A stretch of DNA of 64,000 nt from Eublepharis macularius (lineage: Eukaryota > Chordata > Lepidosauria > Squamata > Eublepharidae). Below are positions 25,466-37,119 of this stretch, piece by piece. Both the position numbers and the translations under genes were made by a program. Location: contig NC_072801.1 of the NCBI RefSeq assembly GCF_028583425.1, positions 60,155,766 to 60,219,765 on the forward strand. Reading direction: 5' to 3'. Position 1 is the first letter of the stretch; each line of letters begins with the position of its first letter. The notes beneath the pieces were generated by a model. It saw nothing but the letters and a program-made list of their open reading frames with translations, did no database searches and was not told the DNA's origin.

Positions 25466-25615
25466 TAGACTTCCAGGGTACAAGCTTCTGAGTTTCAAAG
25501 CTCCCTTTGTCTCTTGAAAGCTCATACCCTGGAACACTAGTTGGTCTTTAAAATGCTACTGGACCCAAATCTTGTTCTACTACAGACCAACACGGTTGCT
25601 CACCTGAAACTATAT
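25461..25615. mobile_element. Hammerhead-like tail repeat in inverted-pair form
   Basis: The minus-oriented part (gggtccagtagacttccagg ... caaagctccc) meets a plus-oriented part (ctcttgaaagctcataccct ... atgctactggaccc ... cagaccaacacggttgctca). The core's GAAAGC and the terminus are recognisable. Confidence 0.65.
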
Positions 25616-26249
25616 TCAGAAAGATCATCTTTTGCAGTTAGCTAATCTAACACAGAACATACACATTTGTATGTACACGCATATGCAATTCCATAACATT
25701 TATACTAACATGCATCAAAGTCATAGCCTGTCTCTTCAAGACAGTCACCAAAACCTGAGCCTGAGCATCTTCTGAGAAGGCCCTAGCTATTTGTTTAGGC
25801 TGGTTTCAAGGGGTGACAAGAGTTCAGATGAAAAAGAAAGTAGAGTTTTTAAACATCCATTTTTGTGTTGACTAGATTATCGTAAGCAATTTTTAAAATA
25901 AAAAAACACTTTATAATTTAGAATTAACCTCCCTGGACTTTGGCGAGATGCAACTAAACAAAATACCCACATCTCCCACCACCACCTTTCACCGCTTTTA
26001 ACATCACTTCTAATGCAAGAACCAAATAGGCAGCAGTAGTTAAAACCCGAATTTCGGGAGCTTTGAATATGCACACTGAGGGGCGGTAGGAGGAAACTGT
26101 TGAGTTCGGGGGGAGAGAAAGATTGTGATTACCTGACAAAGAAAAAAGGAAGCCTTCGAGAGAGATTAAGAGGCGGGGTGGAGGGAAAATGACAGAAACT
26201 AAATGGGGGGGGGGGAGTCAGGGCATACGGGGGACACGGGGGTCTCCCA

Positions 26250-26920
26250 CGGGGAACTCTAAAATGGCGGCAGCTTCCTTCCCACACGACTCCCCTGTCA
26301 CCCGCGCGCGCGCCCCATTCCTCTCTTCCCCCGCCCCCACCGCCAGCCGCTCTCACCGGGCTCGAGCCCCCTCCTTCGCTCGCGGGGGTGTCGCTCTCGC
26401 TCGCGCTCTCCCTTCACTTTTTTTTTTTTTTTTGCTCTCACCGCCGCGATCCCACAATCCCCCGCGCGCCCCTCCAGCGGCCGACCCGCTGTTTCCTGCT
26501 GCGACTGCTAACCGCTCTCTGCCTCACCTCCCTTACCCGAATGGTGGAACAAGCAGAGGCAACTGCTCATGCGCCACGCTTCCCCGCATCCTGCTATGGC
26601 TCGCTCACTCTCCCTCCTCTTGCTTTGGCTCCTCCCTTTTCCTGCTTCAATCGAACGGGGGCGAGCCAACGCAGGCGCTCTGTGCGCTCCCCATTTACCT
26701 GTGTTCTCTCCCTCCCGCGACTAGAAAAAGCAGCTGCGCATGCGTTACTCTCGCTTCCTGTTCTCGCGCTCTTGTTCTTTCTCTTTTTCGCTCTTTTACA
26801 CCAATAGAGGGGCGAAGGAATTTAGCTGCGCACGCGCATACTCGCCTCAAATGGCATATGCGCGTTCGGCCCAAAAAATGTACGCATGCGCAAAGGTCCC
26901 CCTCAGATTTCCACTTAATT
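26250..26920 (-). promoter_or_regulatory. PPP6R1: CpG-island promoter of PPP6R1 with NRF1-like sites
   Basis: GC- and CpG-rich block. NRF1-type palindromes are at 26736-26745 (gcgcatgcgt), 26828-26837 (gcgcacgcgc) and 26882-26892 (acgcatgcgca). A YY1-like aaaatggcggc lies at 26261-26271 and a CCAAT at 26801-26805. Several candidate minus-strand donors exist (gtaaat near 26692, gtgaga near 26352 and 26437), so the untranslated first exon cannot be fixed. The assignment to PPP6R1 is inferred from its being the nearest upstream CpG island on the right strand. The long open frames across it are a by-product of high GC. Confidence 0.75.
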
Positions 26921-27499
26921 GCAACTGTATCTAGCTGTTTAATGGGCCTACGCTCAAATAAACGTGCATAGGTTGCGACTTTATTCTTGCTTATTTTCGG
27001 TTTGTTTCTTCCTAACGCCTTTGTGAGATATGTAAACCGTTCGCAAAAAACATACAATATAAATATACTCGTGAAAATTCAACTCGTGTTTAAATAAATA
27101 CACATAAAAATATGGAACACAGTCTACCTTTATAAAAACTTACCTATTTCAGCCCCCCATAGATGATTTTTCTTCTCGCTGTCACGTCTGCTAATCGACC
27201 CGTGTCTGGATTGAGGGGATTTTGAGATTTCCAGTCCACTTTGATACTAATGCAGTCTCAGCATTTTCGATAATGTCTTCCTAACAACTATGTATCCAAG
27301 CATGAAGCAACTGAATTTGAATTCAATTGCAAAACTCCCAATCAAATGAATACTTTAAATGACCCTTTTTCCAGGAGAGAAGAACCATTTATTTCTTTAC
27401 TGACCACTTCTGCAGCAAACAGGTGCTTCTCTGGGTTTTATTACTTCTTGGTTGGGTGATCACTGCTGTAGAATTTTGAATCAAATCTTGTCTTTTTTA

Positions 27500-27612
27500 A
27501 AAAATTTACTTCATTTATAGTTCACCTTTCTCACTGAGACTCAATGCAGATTACAGTGTGAATTAGTACAGTCAAATTCAAAGGCTTCTCAATAAGCAAT
27601 GTAATAGCCTCT

Positions 27613-27649
<37 letters not shown>

Positions 27650-27735
27650 CACGCACACACACATTTGCAATGTTTAAAATCAGCATAAATCTAATACAGA
27701 GTTGAAGAAATGCTGAAACAGAGCACAAGCAGTTC
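27500..27735 (-). mobile_element. LINE 3' tail interrupted by (GT)n
   Basis: Minus-strand LINE tail related to 20829-21475, shown by the plus-strand match tcatttatagttcacctttc, then tcactgagactcaatgcaga. A (TG/GT)n plus (CA)n tract at about 27610-27663 lies inside it. Confidence 0.6.
27610..27663. repeat. (CT)/(GT)/(CA) dinucleotide microsatellite
   Basis: A short ct run, then about 15 gt units, then tatacacg and a ca run: alternating purine-pyrimidine sequence. Confidence 0.95.
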
Positions 27736-28524
27736 TAAGGCAGATATATTAAACAGTGTAGGAACTATCCAGTAAGGGTAATTTATTTGATGGGCAGCAT
27801 TATGAGTAAATCTCATAATGTAAATCTCTTCATAAAGGCCTCAGTCTTATTCAGCATGCTACAAGAAATGAGCTGGGCTCAGATCCAAGGCTTTTTGCTT
27901 CTCCAGACAAAGAAGCATTTTATCTCAAGCAGGACATATTTTCAGCCATTTTACCTGGCTCCCCATCTTCCCTACCACAGGCTAACTTTCTCCAAAGTGG
28001 AGAGCCAGAATAAACCCATCATCAGACCCAGGAGAATCCTTCAAATAGTGCATAAGGGCCAAGAAGGAACTGCTGCCATGTGGGAAGGGGTAGTACAATG
28101 AATGACATGGATGTGTGTGGGTGAGGGCCTGGGCTGCTAGCTAGAACAAAGTGATAAGCCCTGTATAAATATCAGAGAATGATCTTGGCCTACTCACCAG
28201 GCTCTCCGTGCCTGCTACTAGGCCCTCTGCTTGGCTGCCTCCTCACATTACCTCAGCCAGGTTTGTCCCTCAGACCCACTTCAGTTACTAGAGATTGTGG
28301 AGACTGATCACATCTTAAGTTTGGGGAGCATGCATTATACAACCCATGGGATTATTTTTGAACAGCCTGGCCTAAGGGACAGGGGTCTTTTGGCTGGTTG
28401 CAAATACCTGTAAGCAGCATCCCCCCCCCCCCCCGGAGTTCCTTTATAAATAAACTCCAGAGCTTTTAAACAAAAATTCTTTGAATGCTTGCGCATCATA
28501 CATTCTAGGCACAGCCTGTGCAAT

Positions 28525-28635
28525 GTATTGGTTGGAATACTGGATTAGGATTCATTGACCTATTTTTGTGGAGCTGTGAGGATAAAGCATCTTTGAGGAA
28601 GGGTGAGATAAAATGAGATAAGGAGGAAACAGGCA
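28525..28635 (+). mobile_element. MIR-like SINE fragment
   Basis: Keeps the 'atactggattaggattcattg' head-side piece and the 'gctgtgaggataaagcatct' core end, with the middle deleted. Confidence 0.45.
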
Positions 28636-28865
28636 ATATAGACTCAGATGGAAGCATCTGTTAGCACTCAAAGATCCAATTGGTCTATGGCCAACTAATG
28701 ACAAGCTGTTACATCCGTTCACTCTCTTTTATGCATGACAGGCAAGCTTTTAGGCCCAGATTGGGTGGGGCAAAGGGAAGGCAGGATACAGGGTTTATTA
28801 TAAACTGAAATAATGGTTAGGAGAACAACACACCACTGGCCTTGCGGTTGGGTAATAATTCCAGC

Positions 28866-28980
28866 TGGGTAGCCGTGTTAGACAGTGGCAGCACAATAAA
28901 ACAGGAATCCAGTGGAACCTTAAAGACTAACATTTATTCCAGCATAATCTTGTGTGAGTCAGAGCTCACATCAGATATGG
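28866..28980 (-). mobile_element. Hammerhead-like tail repeat, minus orientation
   Basis: Starts with ggtagccgtgttagacagtg (the family terminus in reverse). It keeps a perfect 5-bp stem, GUGAG/CUCAC on the minus strand (28965-28969 with 28954-28958), next to a CTGATG box at 28969-28974 on that strand. Confidence 0.7.
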
Positions 28981-28991
28981 CTTGGGAATAG

Positions 28992-29208
28992 GGTTACCAG
29001 CATCCAGGTGGAGGCTGGAGATCTTCTGGAATTGCAACTGATCTCCAGGCCATGGAGATCAATTCTCCTGGAGAAAAATTGCTGTTTTAGAAGGTGGACT
29101 CCGTGGCATTATACCCTGCTGAGGTCCCTTCACTCCTCAAACCCCACCCTCTCTAGGCTACACCCCCAAACCTCCCAGAATTTCCCAACCTGGAGCTGGT
29201 AACCCTAT
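28992..29208. mobile_element. Non-autonomous DNA transposon (MITE), family A
   Basis: About 217 bases with 11-bp terminal inverted repeats (agggttaccag / ctggtaaccct). The internal sequence is shared with copies at 49697-49916, 52485-52680, 53224-53862 and 63163-63372: catggagatcaattctcctg, then ggtggactc, then gctgaggtccc. TA flanks both ends in this copy. Superfamily not determined. Confidence 0.75.
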
Positions 29209-29259
29209 ATGGGAACTACCCTGAAAGATGCTAGTGGAAGCACAGCCCATCTGGGTTTC

Positions 29260-30050
29260 TGGCAGCAGGCAACAGAGAACCAACTGAGGGCTGCTGAGGA
29301 ACATTCCAGAATGTTTGAGTACCTCTATCTTGCTCTAGCAGCACCACATGCACCCTTAGTGCCGTTTGACTGTTTCTGTTTCTTTTTTCTTGCCTTACTC
29401 TATTAAAAAGTGCCCATAAACATATACTCCAGTCTGTGTATTCCCTAATAGTTGCGCAGTTAGATACCATTTTGGCAACAGCGTGAGAGAAAACTGTAAT
29501 ATGCTTTAAACAGCAACAGGAATTGAAAGGTTTCTTCGCCATGAGGAGCAAGCCCTTGTTTCTCCACTGTAATTCTCCCTATACTTGATCTGAACTTCTG
29601 CATCTGTGTTTTGGGGCAGGTTTCATTCTTACATATTCCAGGTTTTTTCCTTCTACTTGCTTCCATTTGGGTGTTGTGTGCCCTTGCGCTTTTTAACAAA
29701 TCAAAGAAGGCAGGAGTTTTAGGCTGCGTTTGAAGCATCACTGAACCAACCCAAGACCGATATAATCCAGTCATGACGTCTTTGGCAAAGGCGATGATGC
29801 TACATCCTCAGGAGGTATAACATCATCAACAGCAATTTTGCCCGCCCTTGAAGCAACCTCCACCTGGCTCTGCTGGCACCAGAGCAAAACCATTAAACTA
29901 ATGGTGCCTTCAGAAGCGTCAGGGTTGTTGTTCCACATTCCAAGCCCATCACTGCAGTCAGCATCTGCACCACAATGTATTATCCCTCCAAAACTGTGAA
30001 GCTGCCACAACAGCAGAACACTACCTCCTCTCAATAATGGATAATTCAGT
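29260..30050. mobile_element. Possible decayed LTR-retroelement fragment (uncertain)
   Basis: 29260-29475 resembles the end of an LTR: a polyadenylation-like attaaaa, a short R/U5-like stretch and then ttttggcaacagcgtgagag, which is like a primer-binding-site junction. 29480-30050 is non-repetitive with decayed coding-like frames. It looks old and broken. This is a weak pattern call, and no family can be named. Confidence 0.25.
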
Positions 30051-30144
30051 TGGTTAGGGATTCAGTGTCAATCTTTTAAAATATATGAGGGGGATTTCCT
30101 GCACACAAGCAAATGAATTTGTCTAACACAGTCAAAATATTGGT

Positions 30145-30295
30145 CCATCTGCCGCAGCTCTCCAGGGTCTGAGGCGGAGAAATTTCCCAACTCTTGCTAC
30201 CTGAGATCCATTCTGCAAGAGAGACACCCATGCTCAGACACAGCATGTTCCACACCTAAGGTGTGCGCTTCACCACTAAGCCCCAGCCACTCCCC
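30145..30295 (-). mobile_element. tRNA SINE ('gctgtggctcagtgg' type), minus
   Basis: The minus strand starts with a tRNA-like head (ggggcttagtggtgaagcgc) and continues with the diverged body, ending in the 'cagaccctggagagctg' type motif. Confidence 0.6.
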
Positions 30296-30417
30296 AGCAT
30301 AGCGTCATCTGGGAGTGAAACAGTGACACCCATATTAACAGGAATTTGCTTAAAGTGTGTCAAGTTTAGGGACACAAATACATTAATTATTCACATTTAT
30401 GTGTATGCAACAGTACA

Positions 30418-30640
30418 GATCCAATGTGGTGTAGTGGTTAGTGTCAGATTAGGATCTGGGAGAACCAGATCCCCACGCTGCCATGGAAGTTTGCTGGGTG
30501 ACCTTGGGTCAGTCACATACTCTCAGCCTAGCCTACCTCGCAGGGCTGTTGTGGGAATAAGATGGAGTAGAATTATGTAAGCCACCATGGATCCCCATTG
30601 GAGAGAAAGTAGGGTATAAAAGAAGTAAAATAATTTTTAA
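30418..30640 (+). mobile_element. MIR-like tRNA SINE, near full length
   Basis: Head ggtgtagtggttagtgtcag, core gctgggtgaccttgggtcag and cctacctcgcagggctgttg, and tail with 'gtaagccaccatgg' and an A-rich end. The best preserved copy of this group in the window. Confidence 0.85.
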
Positions 30641-32604
30641 AATCTTGTGGACATAGCCCAGGGCAAACGCCAGTGTCACCATGTACATGGTTAAATAGGA
30701 TTCGGCAAGTAATTACCTCTCCTCAGTTTCCCATGTGTAAAATGGCAACTATAATTAGTTATCTTCAAAGGGCTGCTGGGATAAGCACTTATATCAGGAC
30801 AAAGTTCTAGAGAAATAAGTACATTCCCCCTCCCAACCATGTTAACGTGAATGGCAAACATCTGGCTTGCCCCCCACCCTCATTTGCAATATGTGTTTAC
30901 TGGGGAGAGGGGCAAATCTGCTCAAACAACTGAACTAACAGACTAAGATGACAACAGTTACAAGCATCTAGCAGTAAATGGCCTAGTACGTGTGAATGAG
31001 GAAAACACCAAACAGACAAGGCAGGCCTCTCTACTTACTTGACGGACTCCCCAAGTACGCAAAAAATCTTTGGTTAATGCAACAGGGGAAAAAGCTTCAT
31101 TTGGACTGAATATGCTCCTGCAGGCACAGAACACTGAGAGAAGCCAAGGAGGAAAAGTTAGACTGACCAAGTCGCTGAGAGCTCAAAAAATGCTTGAGGA
31201 CAGGATTTCCAAATCTGTCTCCTGTCAGTGATTCTTCTCAGGCCCCAAGCCTGTTGTCAATTAATTGATAATATATGCAACGGCATGCTTACTTCTGAGT
31301 GAAAGAACGGGGCTGGATCAGAACAAAGGCCCACTTAGTCTAGCACTCTGTCTTCAATAGGAAACTTACAAGGAGGGCAGGATGGAGATAACTGTTGTTT
31401 CTTCCAGTACCTGGTAAACAGAGGCTTCTTTCACACAAGGATTTTCCACTGCACAGGCAGGAGGAAGCCATTGCAGTCGTGTCCAGATGGCACGGTGCCT
31501 TATGTCAGCATGCCTCATCTGTGTCCTGTTGCTACCCACCCATCCCCCACCTTGAGACTGAGATTTTAAAAAAGAAAAATACTTTTCTCTGCTTTCAAAA
31601 TGTCATGGGGCAACTTGCTGCTGTGCAACCTCCCCCATTTTTAGATCTTTAATAGGCATTACTTCTTTCCAGCTGAGCCACATGACAGCACAGCTGGAGG
31701 GGACCAAAATCACATCTGCACCTTTGTATGGGTGCAACGAGGGAAGGGTAGCAGAGCACAGGGAGGGGGTACAGATGTCGTTCCTGCCCTGCTTGCTGCT
31801 GCCCTAGCAGAGGGCACATTTTCACACCTCCGTGTAGATGTTTCTCCCTCCCTTTTGTTCTTGTCCTCTGTCCAGCCTGCACATATTTGCTGCCAGTTCC
31901 ATGTGATGGGAAACCAATGGAGTGTTTATCCAGGAACCAAGTGGTTAATTTCCACACCAGCATTCTCTTCCCGCCCCCCCCCCCCCGCCCCCCATGCACA
32001 GCAACTGCACCAGACAACAAAGATCGGTTCTGCTGGAGAAAATGGAAGCTTCAGAGGGGAAGCTCAATGGTATACCAGAGTTTTAGCTTCCATCATGGCT
32101 AATCCAATGTTCCCCATGTGCATGCTGGAATTGTTTTTAAAAGCCTCTTAAAGATAGTGGTCCATGCCCCTTGCAACAACAAGCGCCCTTGTTCATTTTA
32201 TGCAATTGTGTGAAAAATGCTTACTTCTGTCCACGATTTCCTCTAGCAGCAAAACATTGCAATGGATGATCATCAGTTTTAATGGATGAGAACGGGGGAG
32301 ATGGAGTGAGTCCTGCGTTCAAAGAACCGGACTTCTAAATGAAGTCCAGACTCGCGTTTCTCAAACATTACTCCCCCCCTGCCCACCCCGCATCCCATAT
32401 CATATGGTAAACTTCTCTTGAAAATTGGAAGGGGGAGATCATAAGCAGCTGGCGATATACACATCGAGACTCTGCCCTTCAAAACTGGCCACCCTCCCTG
32501 TTACCTCTCTTAAGGACAGCAATTGGTGCAAGAGGCAGTACTCAAGACGTGCACAGACAAAACTGCTTTGGACCAAGCTCAGTACTGGGGACACTGAATT
32601 AACA

Positions 32605-32765
32605 GTGGCTCTCCGAGGTCTCAGGCACAGTCAAGTTTTCCCAAATCTTGCGACCTGCAACTGCTTTAACTGAGAGTGACAGAGACCGAACCTGGAACCT
32701 TCCGCATGCACGGTAGGTGCTCTGCCAATAAGCCACAGCCTCTTTGAGTAGAAAGAGGCTGTGGC
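32605..32765 (-). mobile_element. tRNA SINE ('gctgtggctcagtgg' type), minus
   Basis: The minus strand begins gaggctgtggcttattggca and has a B-box-like ggttcggtctc. The start of the head is also part of a 14-bp perfect hairpin (32732-32745 with 32752-32765, loop gagtag), apparently from an inverted duplication of the SINE's first bases. Confidence 0.65.
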
Positions 32766-33708
32766 GCCTCCAGTCATTCATCCATATTCAACAGAGCATT
32801 ATCTTTGTTCTTCGTTTTCCTAAGTAGAGGGGGACACGATGATAAGCAGCGTTAGCATCTGCCGTCAGGAAAAACAAAACGTGCCAGACTTCTCACCTAA
32901 ACCAGAAACTTGTTTTTTTCAAAAAAAGTAAGCAAACATAGCAATAGCAGAACACCGAGGTGGGAACGGCGGAGGCTGCTGGAATACACTCAGGAGAAGC
33001 CACTAAGGGACCAAACAGACACCACTTCTGTTCAGCCGTTCCCCAATCCATTCCCCTCCCACAGTGAAGAGCAGACTCAGTCCCCTGTTGTCTCTCTGGA
33101 ACTGGCAGCCGCAAGTGTAGATCTGGGTCCTTCACGCCGACGCTCTCTGAAGCCCCCCCTGCCACTTTGGAGTGAGGCTCCTTCAAGCGCTCTGGGCCTT
33201 GAAGCTGCAGTTCCTCGCGCTTTCTCAGTGGAGCAGTCAATTCCCATCTGCTTTAGCAACAGCAATTTCAGAAAAAGGAAATAAAGGCACACAAGCCTCC
33301 CAACACACCTTAAAAATATCTCCTCTTTGATAAACAAGATACTCATCTGTAGGAATTTGCCAATTAAACATGGGGCATTTCGGAACCGCTTCCCCAACTA
33401 TGGCGGTTCAGCTACCTGTTTGTGAACTGGGCGGGTGTGGCTAAGAGGGCAGCAGGACAGCGGCAGAAGAAGAGTTTTGCAGGATGAGGAAGAGGAAGTT
33501 ACACAGCGACAACTTATGAAAGTGCCTTCCTGCCCATCGTTAGGCTAACAAGCCATCTCTCTCGTTACAGAGACATCTTCTGTTTCTCCAGCCTGTCGTC
33601 AGTGAACGGAGGATAAACACGGGCGTTTCCATAAAGTGTTTCCAAATGACACAGCTCCAAGTATAAGCAAGAACTTCCAAGAGTGTCACTGGGGTCTGGG
33701 AAGCCAAG

Positions 33709-33786
33709 TTACCGGTCCATGTTGTTTTCATCAGGTTGGCCGTGGAAGCAAAGGCGCAGCAAAGTCTCACAGAAATCCAGCTCCTC
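33709..33786 (-). CDS. HSPBP1: HSPBP1 last coding exon
   Basis: Acceptor cttcaaag (ag at 33788-33787), phase 0. Codes EELDFCETLLRLCFHGQPDE plus NNMDR and stop TAA at 33711-33709. The ending ...DxxxMDR agrees with the mammalian C terminus. It is separated from the previous exon by a 3.9-kb repeat-filled intron. Confidence 0.95.
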   Translation of the reverse strand, partial: EELDFCETLLRLCFHGQPDENNMDR

Positions 33787-36700
33787 CTTTGAAGGGAGAC
33801 AGAGATTGGGGGAAAAAATCAGTTCCCTCTCATGTCATTACAACTGTAACTCGTTGTCTATTTTTTAAAAAAACAATGATGGTTTTCTGTTCCGAATGCT
33901 ACCTGCAGACAAATGAGACATACCTCCACAAGGATCTTCGGACTCTGTACTGTTAGCAATGCATTACCCATGCTAACTGATGAAGATTTCTGTGTTAACT
34001 CTGAAGTTTGCAGGATCCTGCACTGATACAAGCCTTTGTGACACCACACTTCAGTGTAATCACCCTGTGACCGCTCATCTCAGTGAGGCATAAACCAGAG
34101 ACATTTTCAATGTATCATGCACCTCTTTTTTTTTTTTAATTAACCGCTCCCAAATGACTTTTATGGCAATGGTAGTTTCATGAGACTTCATATGGAGCGG
34201 GGGAGGAAGATCACGTATCTGGAGTGCCTCCCATGTTTAAGTATTTTGTTTGGGACCTGGCTATGGTGGCCTGTTAGCTTTTCATCAAGGATTCCCCCCT
34301 ATGAGGCATTCTACCTCAGGAGTATACCACCCGACTGCACATTTGGATATTCTCTGAATGCCCTCTGGTAGATAGTCAAAGCAGCAGATACCACATGGAG
34401 AGTTGGTTCCTAGCTTTGCCAGCTGAACTTCTTCCAGAGATCTGTCAAAGTCCAGACAGCTTCTCAAAGGAACTGTGCAAGATGCCTCAAGAAACCGTTA
34501 TGCTTCTCAAGAAACTTATACTCTTTTCAGAGAGGCCTGAACCAAGATTCTGACTGTGGCTCAGTAGCAGAACTTCTGTAGGTTCGGTCCCTAGAATCTG
34601 AAGTTAGAAGGATAATCTTGTAGGTCACGTGACAGACTCCCACCTGACAGCCACTGTCCATCAGAGAAGATAGACAATACTTTGATAGACCAGGGGTCTA
34701 ATTCAATGTAAGGCAGCTTCAAGTGACCTGAGTTCTCAGCTGCATAGAGAAAGACTGGGAGCTATACCTCCCTGCCTGCGGTGGTGGAGAGTGGCCTCAA
34801 GTCATACCTGACTTATGGCAACCCCTGGCCAGGTTTTCATGGCAAGAGACTAACAGAGGTGGTTTGCCATTGCCTGCCTCGACAACCCTGGTCTTCATTG
34901 GAGGTCTCCCATCCAATTACAAACCAAGGCCAACCCTGCTTAGCTTCTGAGATCTGATAAGGTCAGGCTCACCTGGGCCATCCAGGTCAGGGCACCTCCC
35001 TGCCTGTATCCTGGACTTCTCCCCAACCTGGTTAGCTTTATATGAGCAGGGAAGATTACTGATCACACACATAAATAAGAATTCAAATATGAAACCTCTC
35101 GCCTGCAGTCAAAAATAGTACAGTAAATCAGGACCGGAACTACACAATTATGCTGACCATCTGCTCACAACAATCCTTTGGCACTTTAAGAGGCCTATTC
35201 TAATATGCAGATCTGCATGGAGCTTACGGTGTATCGCAACTTTCTTCCAACCTACCTATGATATCAAGAAATCACCAAAACACATGTCAAGCGACAGCCC
35301 AATACCTGCAGGCAAGAGTGGGCCTCCGAGATGCCCAAGTATTGATGTTTCAACTTGATTTTTTTTCTAAGTGCCAAATGGGGGGTGGGCAGGGGAGAGC
35401 TTTAAAACAGTGTGGCAAGATTGGCTCTACATCCCCTCCACTTAACATGTTAGGCCAATTGTTTAATTGTTGAGTTTTGTGCAACCTAATTGCTATGTTC
35501 AGAAGAAAACTGTCGTCGCTAACAGCAGGGGTGGAAAATAATCTGCCAACAGTAAACACAACAACCGCAGGCAGAGGGAAAAAAGGGATATATTCCCCCA
35601 CCCTAATAATCAAGAGAAAGCTTGGGGGGGTTAGCATCAGAATGGCCGTAAGCTAGAAAAACAATGGTGCAGAGAAGACTACAGTGCCAATGCTCGCAGT
35701 CTATGGCAAGGGATCTCGCAGAGAAGACTGACTTCTTAAGCAGAAGACAAATCCACTGGGAGCCAGGTTTTGCCCAACTCATGTAAAGCTAGGCAAGATG
35801 CAAATACAGATACTGCCAGATGAGGGTTTCTTAGCTAGCTCAATATGTATATATATTTTGTGTCTATGCCAAAAACATTTTTAAACAATATGTTCATTTA
35901 AAAAGGCATCCTGTTAAACAGAGCTTCTAACTAAAATGTTAAAGAGTTACTATTAGAGATATGCACAACTTCAGTCCCTGACGTTATGTGGTTGGTTCCG
36001 CCTCCTGCAGCAGCTGTTTTGTGGTCGTGTTCACACCCTGTGTCAGAATTCCAAACATGCACGCAGGCTCGAAAAGGATAGGGATCCCTGCTCTACAGAC
36101 AGATGTTGCTCCTGTCCCTGCCGTCTCTATGGTGAAAGGTCCTAGAACCTTGCATTGGAAATGAAAACAGCCATCGGTTCAATGGAATCACCAGAAGCGC
36201 CAATAGACATTGCCGAGGGATCGGAATCCATTTCCAGAAAGCTGGTCTTCCATCCACAAGAAGCTCCATCAGGTAGCAGGGAATTCCATGAGAAAGGAAG
36301 CTCCTCCCACATGACAGAGACTGTGTGCAATTGGCTCTCCGATGTGGGAGGGACTTTTAGAAGCCATGGACGTCTCATTTTTAATTGCAAGAGGGACGGA
36401 TTCTTGGGCTCTTGAGCAATGAAGAGGTCTTCTGCACCTCACTATTGTAAGAAGCGGAGGCCTTTTATGCTGTCTCAGGTTACAGAGGGGGACATACTAT
36501 AGAGAGGTCAGGACATGTACATCCCACCTTTCTGCTTTACTGATGCTTTCCCTTGATATGTAGGTTGCTATTCCCAAGGAACTCCCTTCTTCTGCCTTCT
36601 CCCGCACTTGCGTGCACACTCTCTCCCTCTTGCCACCACGGAGGACACAGGACTTGCTTCCTGCATCCACCACCATCCTAGTTTAGATAGATTCTTTCTT

Positions 36701-37046
36701 TTCTCTTTTCTATCCTGAGAAGAGTTCATAATAAAAGGACTCTTTCTTTCTTTACTAAAGTAAATAGACCCTGTATAAATTTATTATCTCATCAGCATGC
36801 ATCCACATGCTTAGCTGCACTCACTAAGCTGCTCTGCTTAGAGCTATCAAGGTGGGCAACCACAACGCATTTAACAGCCAAGCTCTGGAATTCCTTGCGA
36901 TCAGATTAAAAATAGCCTCAGAGTTCTTCAGGGCACAGCAAATAGTGTTACAACCTCCCATGACTCTGCGTTATTACATGGATTTGATAATCAGAAATTC
37001 AGAGGGGAATTGGGCCTTCCACCAAGGCCTGATTCATTCATTCATT

Positions 37047-37119
<73 letters not shown>

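Larger units (their letters stand above)
7556..26200 (-). other. PPP6R1 long leader intron, repeat-bearing
   Basis: About 18.7 kb between the first coding exon and the CpG promoter. Recognised contents are listed separately: SINE pieces, a perfect hairpin (8795-8832), a Penelope-like element (14063-14816), LINE tails and hammerhead-like tail repeats. The stretches 8840-10410, 11830-14040, 14830-18460, 18530-20820 and 22100-25390 hold nothing I can assign, apart from short simple repeats. Additional untranslated exons could be hidden here. Confidence 0.6.
26930..33700. other. Intergenic region between PPP6R1 promoter and HSPBP1 3' end
   Basis: About 6.8 kb of mainly repeats, listed separately. 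26930-27490, 27740-28520 and 30650-32600 show no coding or repeat family I recognise, apart from homopolymer runs. The HSPBP1 3' UTR must occupy part of 31-33.7 kb; no clear AATAAA was found on the minus strand close to the stop. Confidence 0.5.

Noticed and set aside
26189-26971. 260-codon open frame on plus across the CpG island
   Set aside because: Low-complexity Ser/Pro/Arg/Ala composition caused by GC-rich promoter sequence; no domain, and overlapping frames are equally open.
34902-34990. 5S rRNA similarity as a functional 5S rRNA gene
   Set aside because: Diverged, with deletions, and joined to a SINE body; a second copy shows the same arrangement, so it is a SINE.
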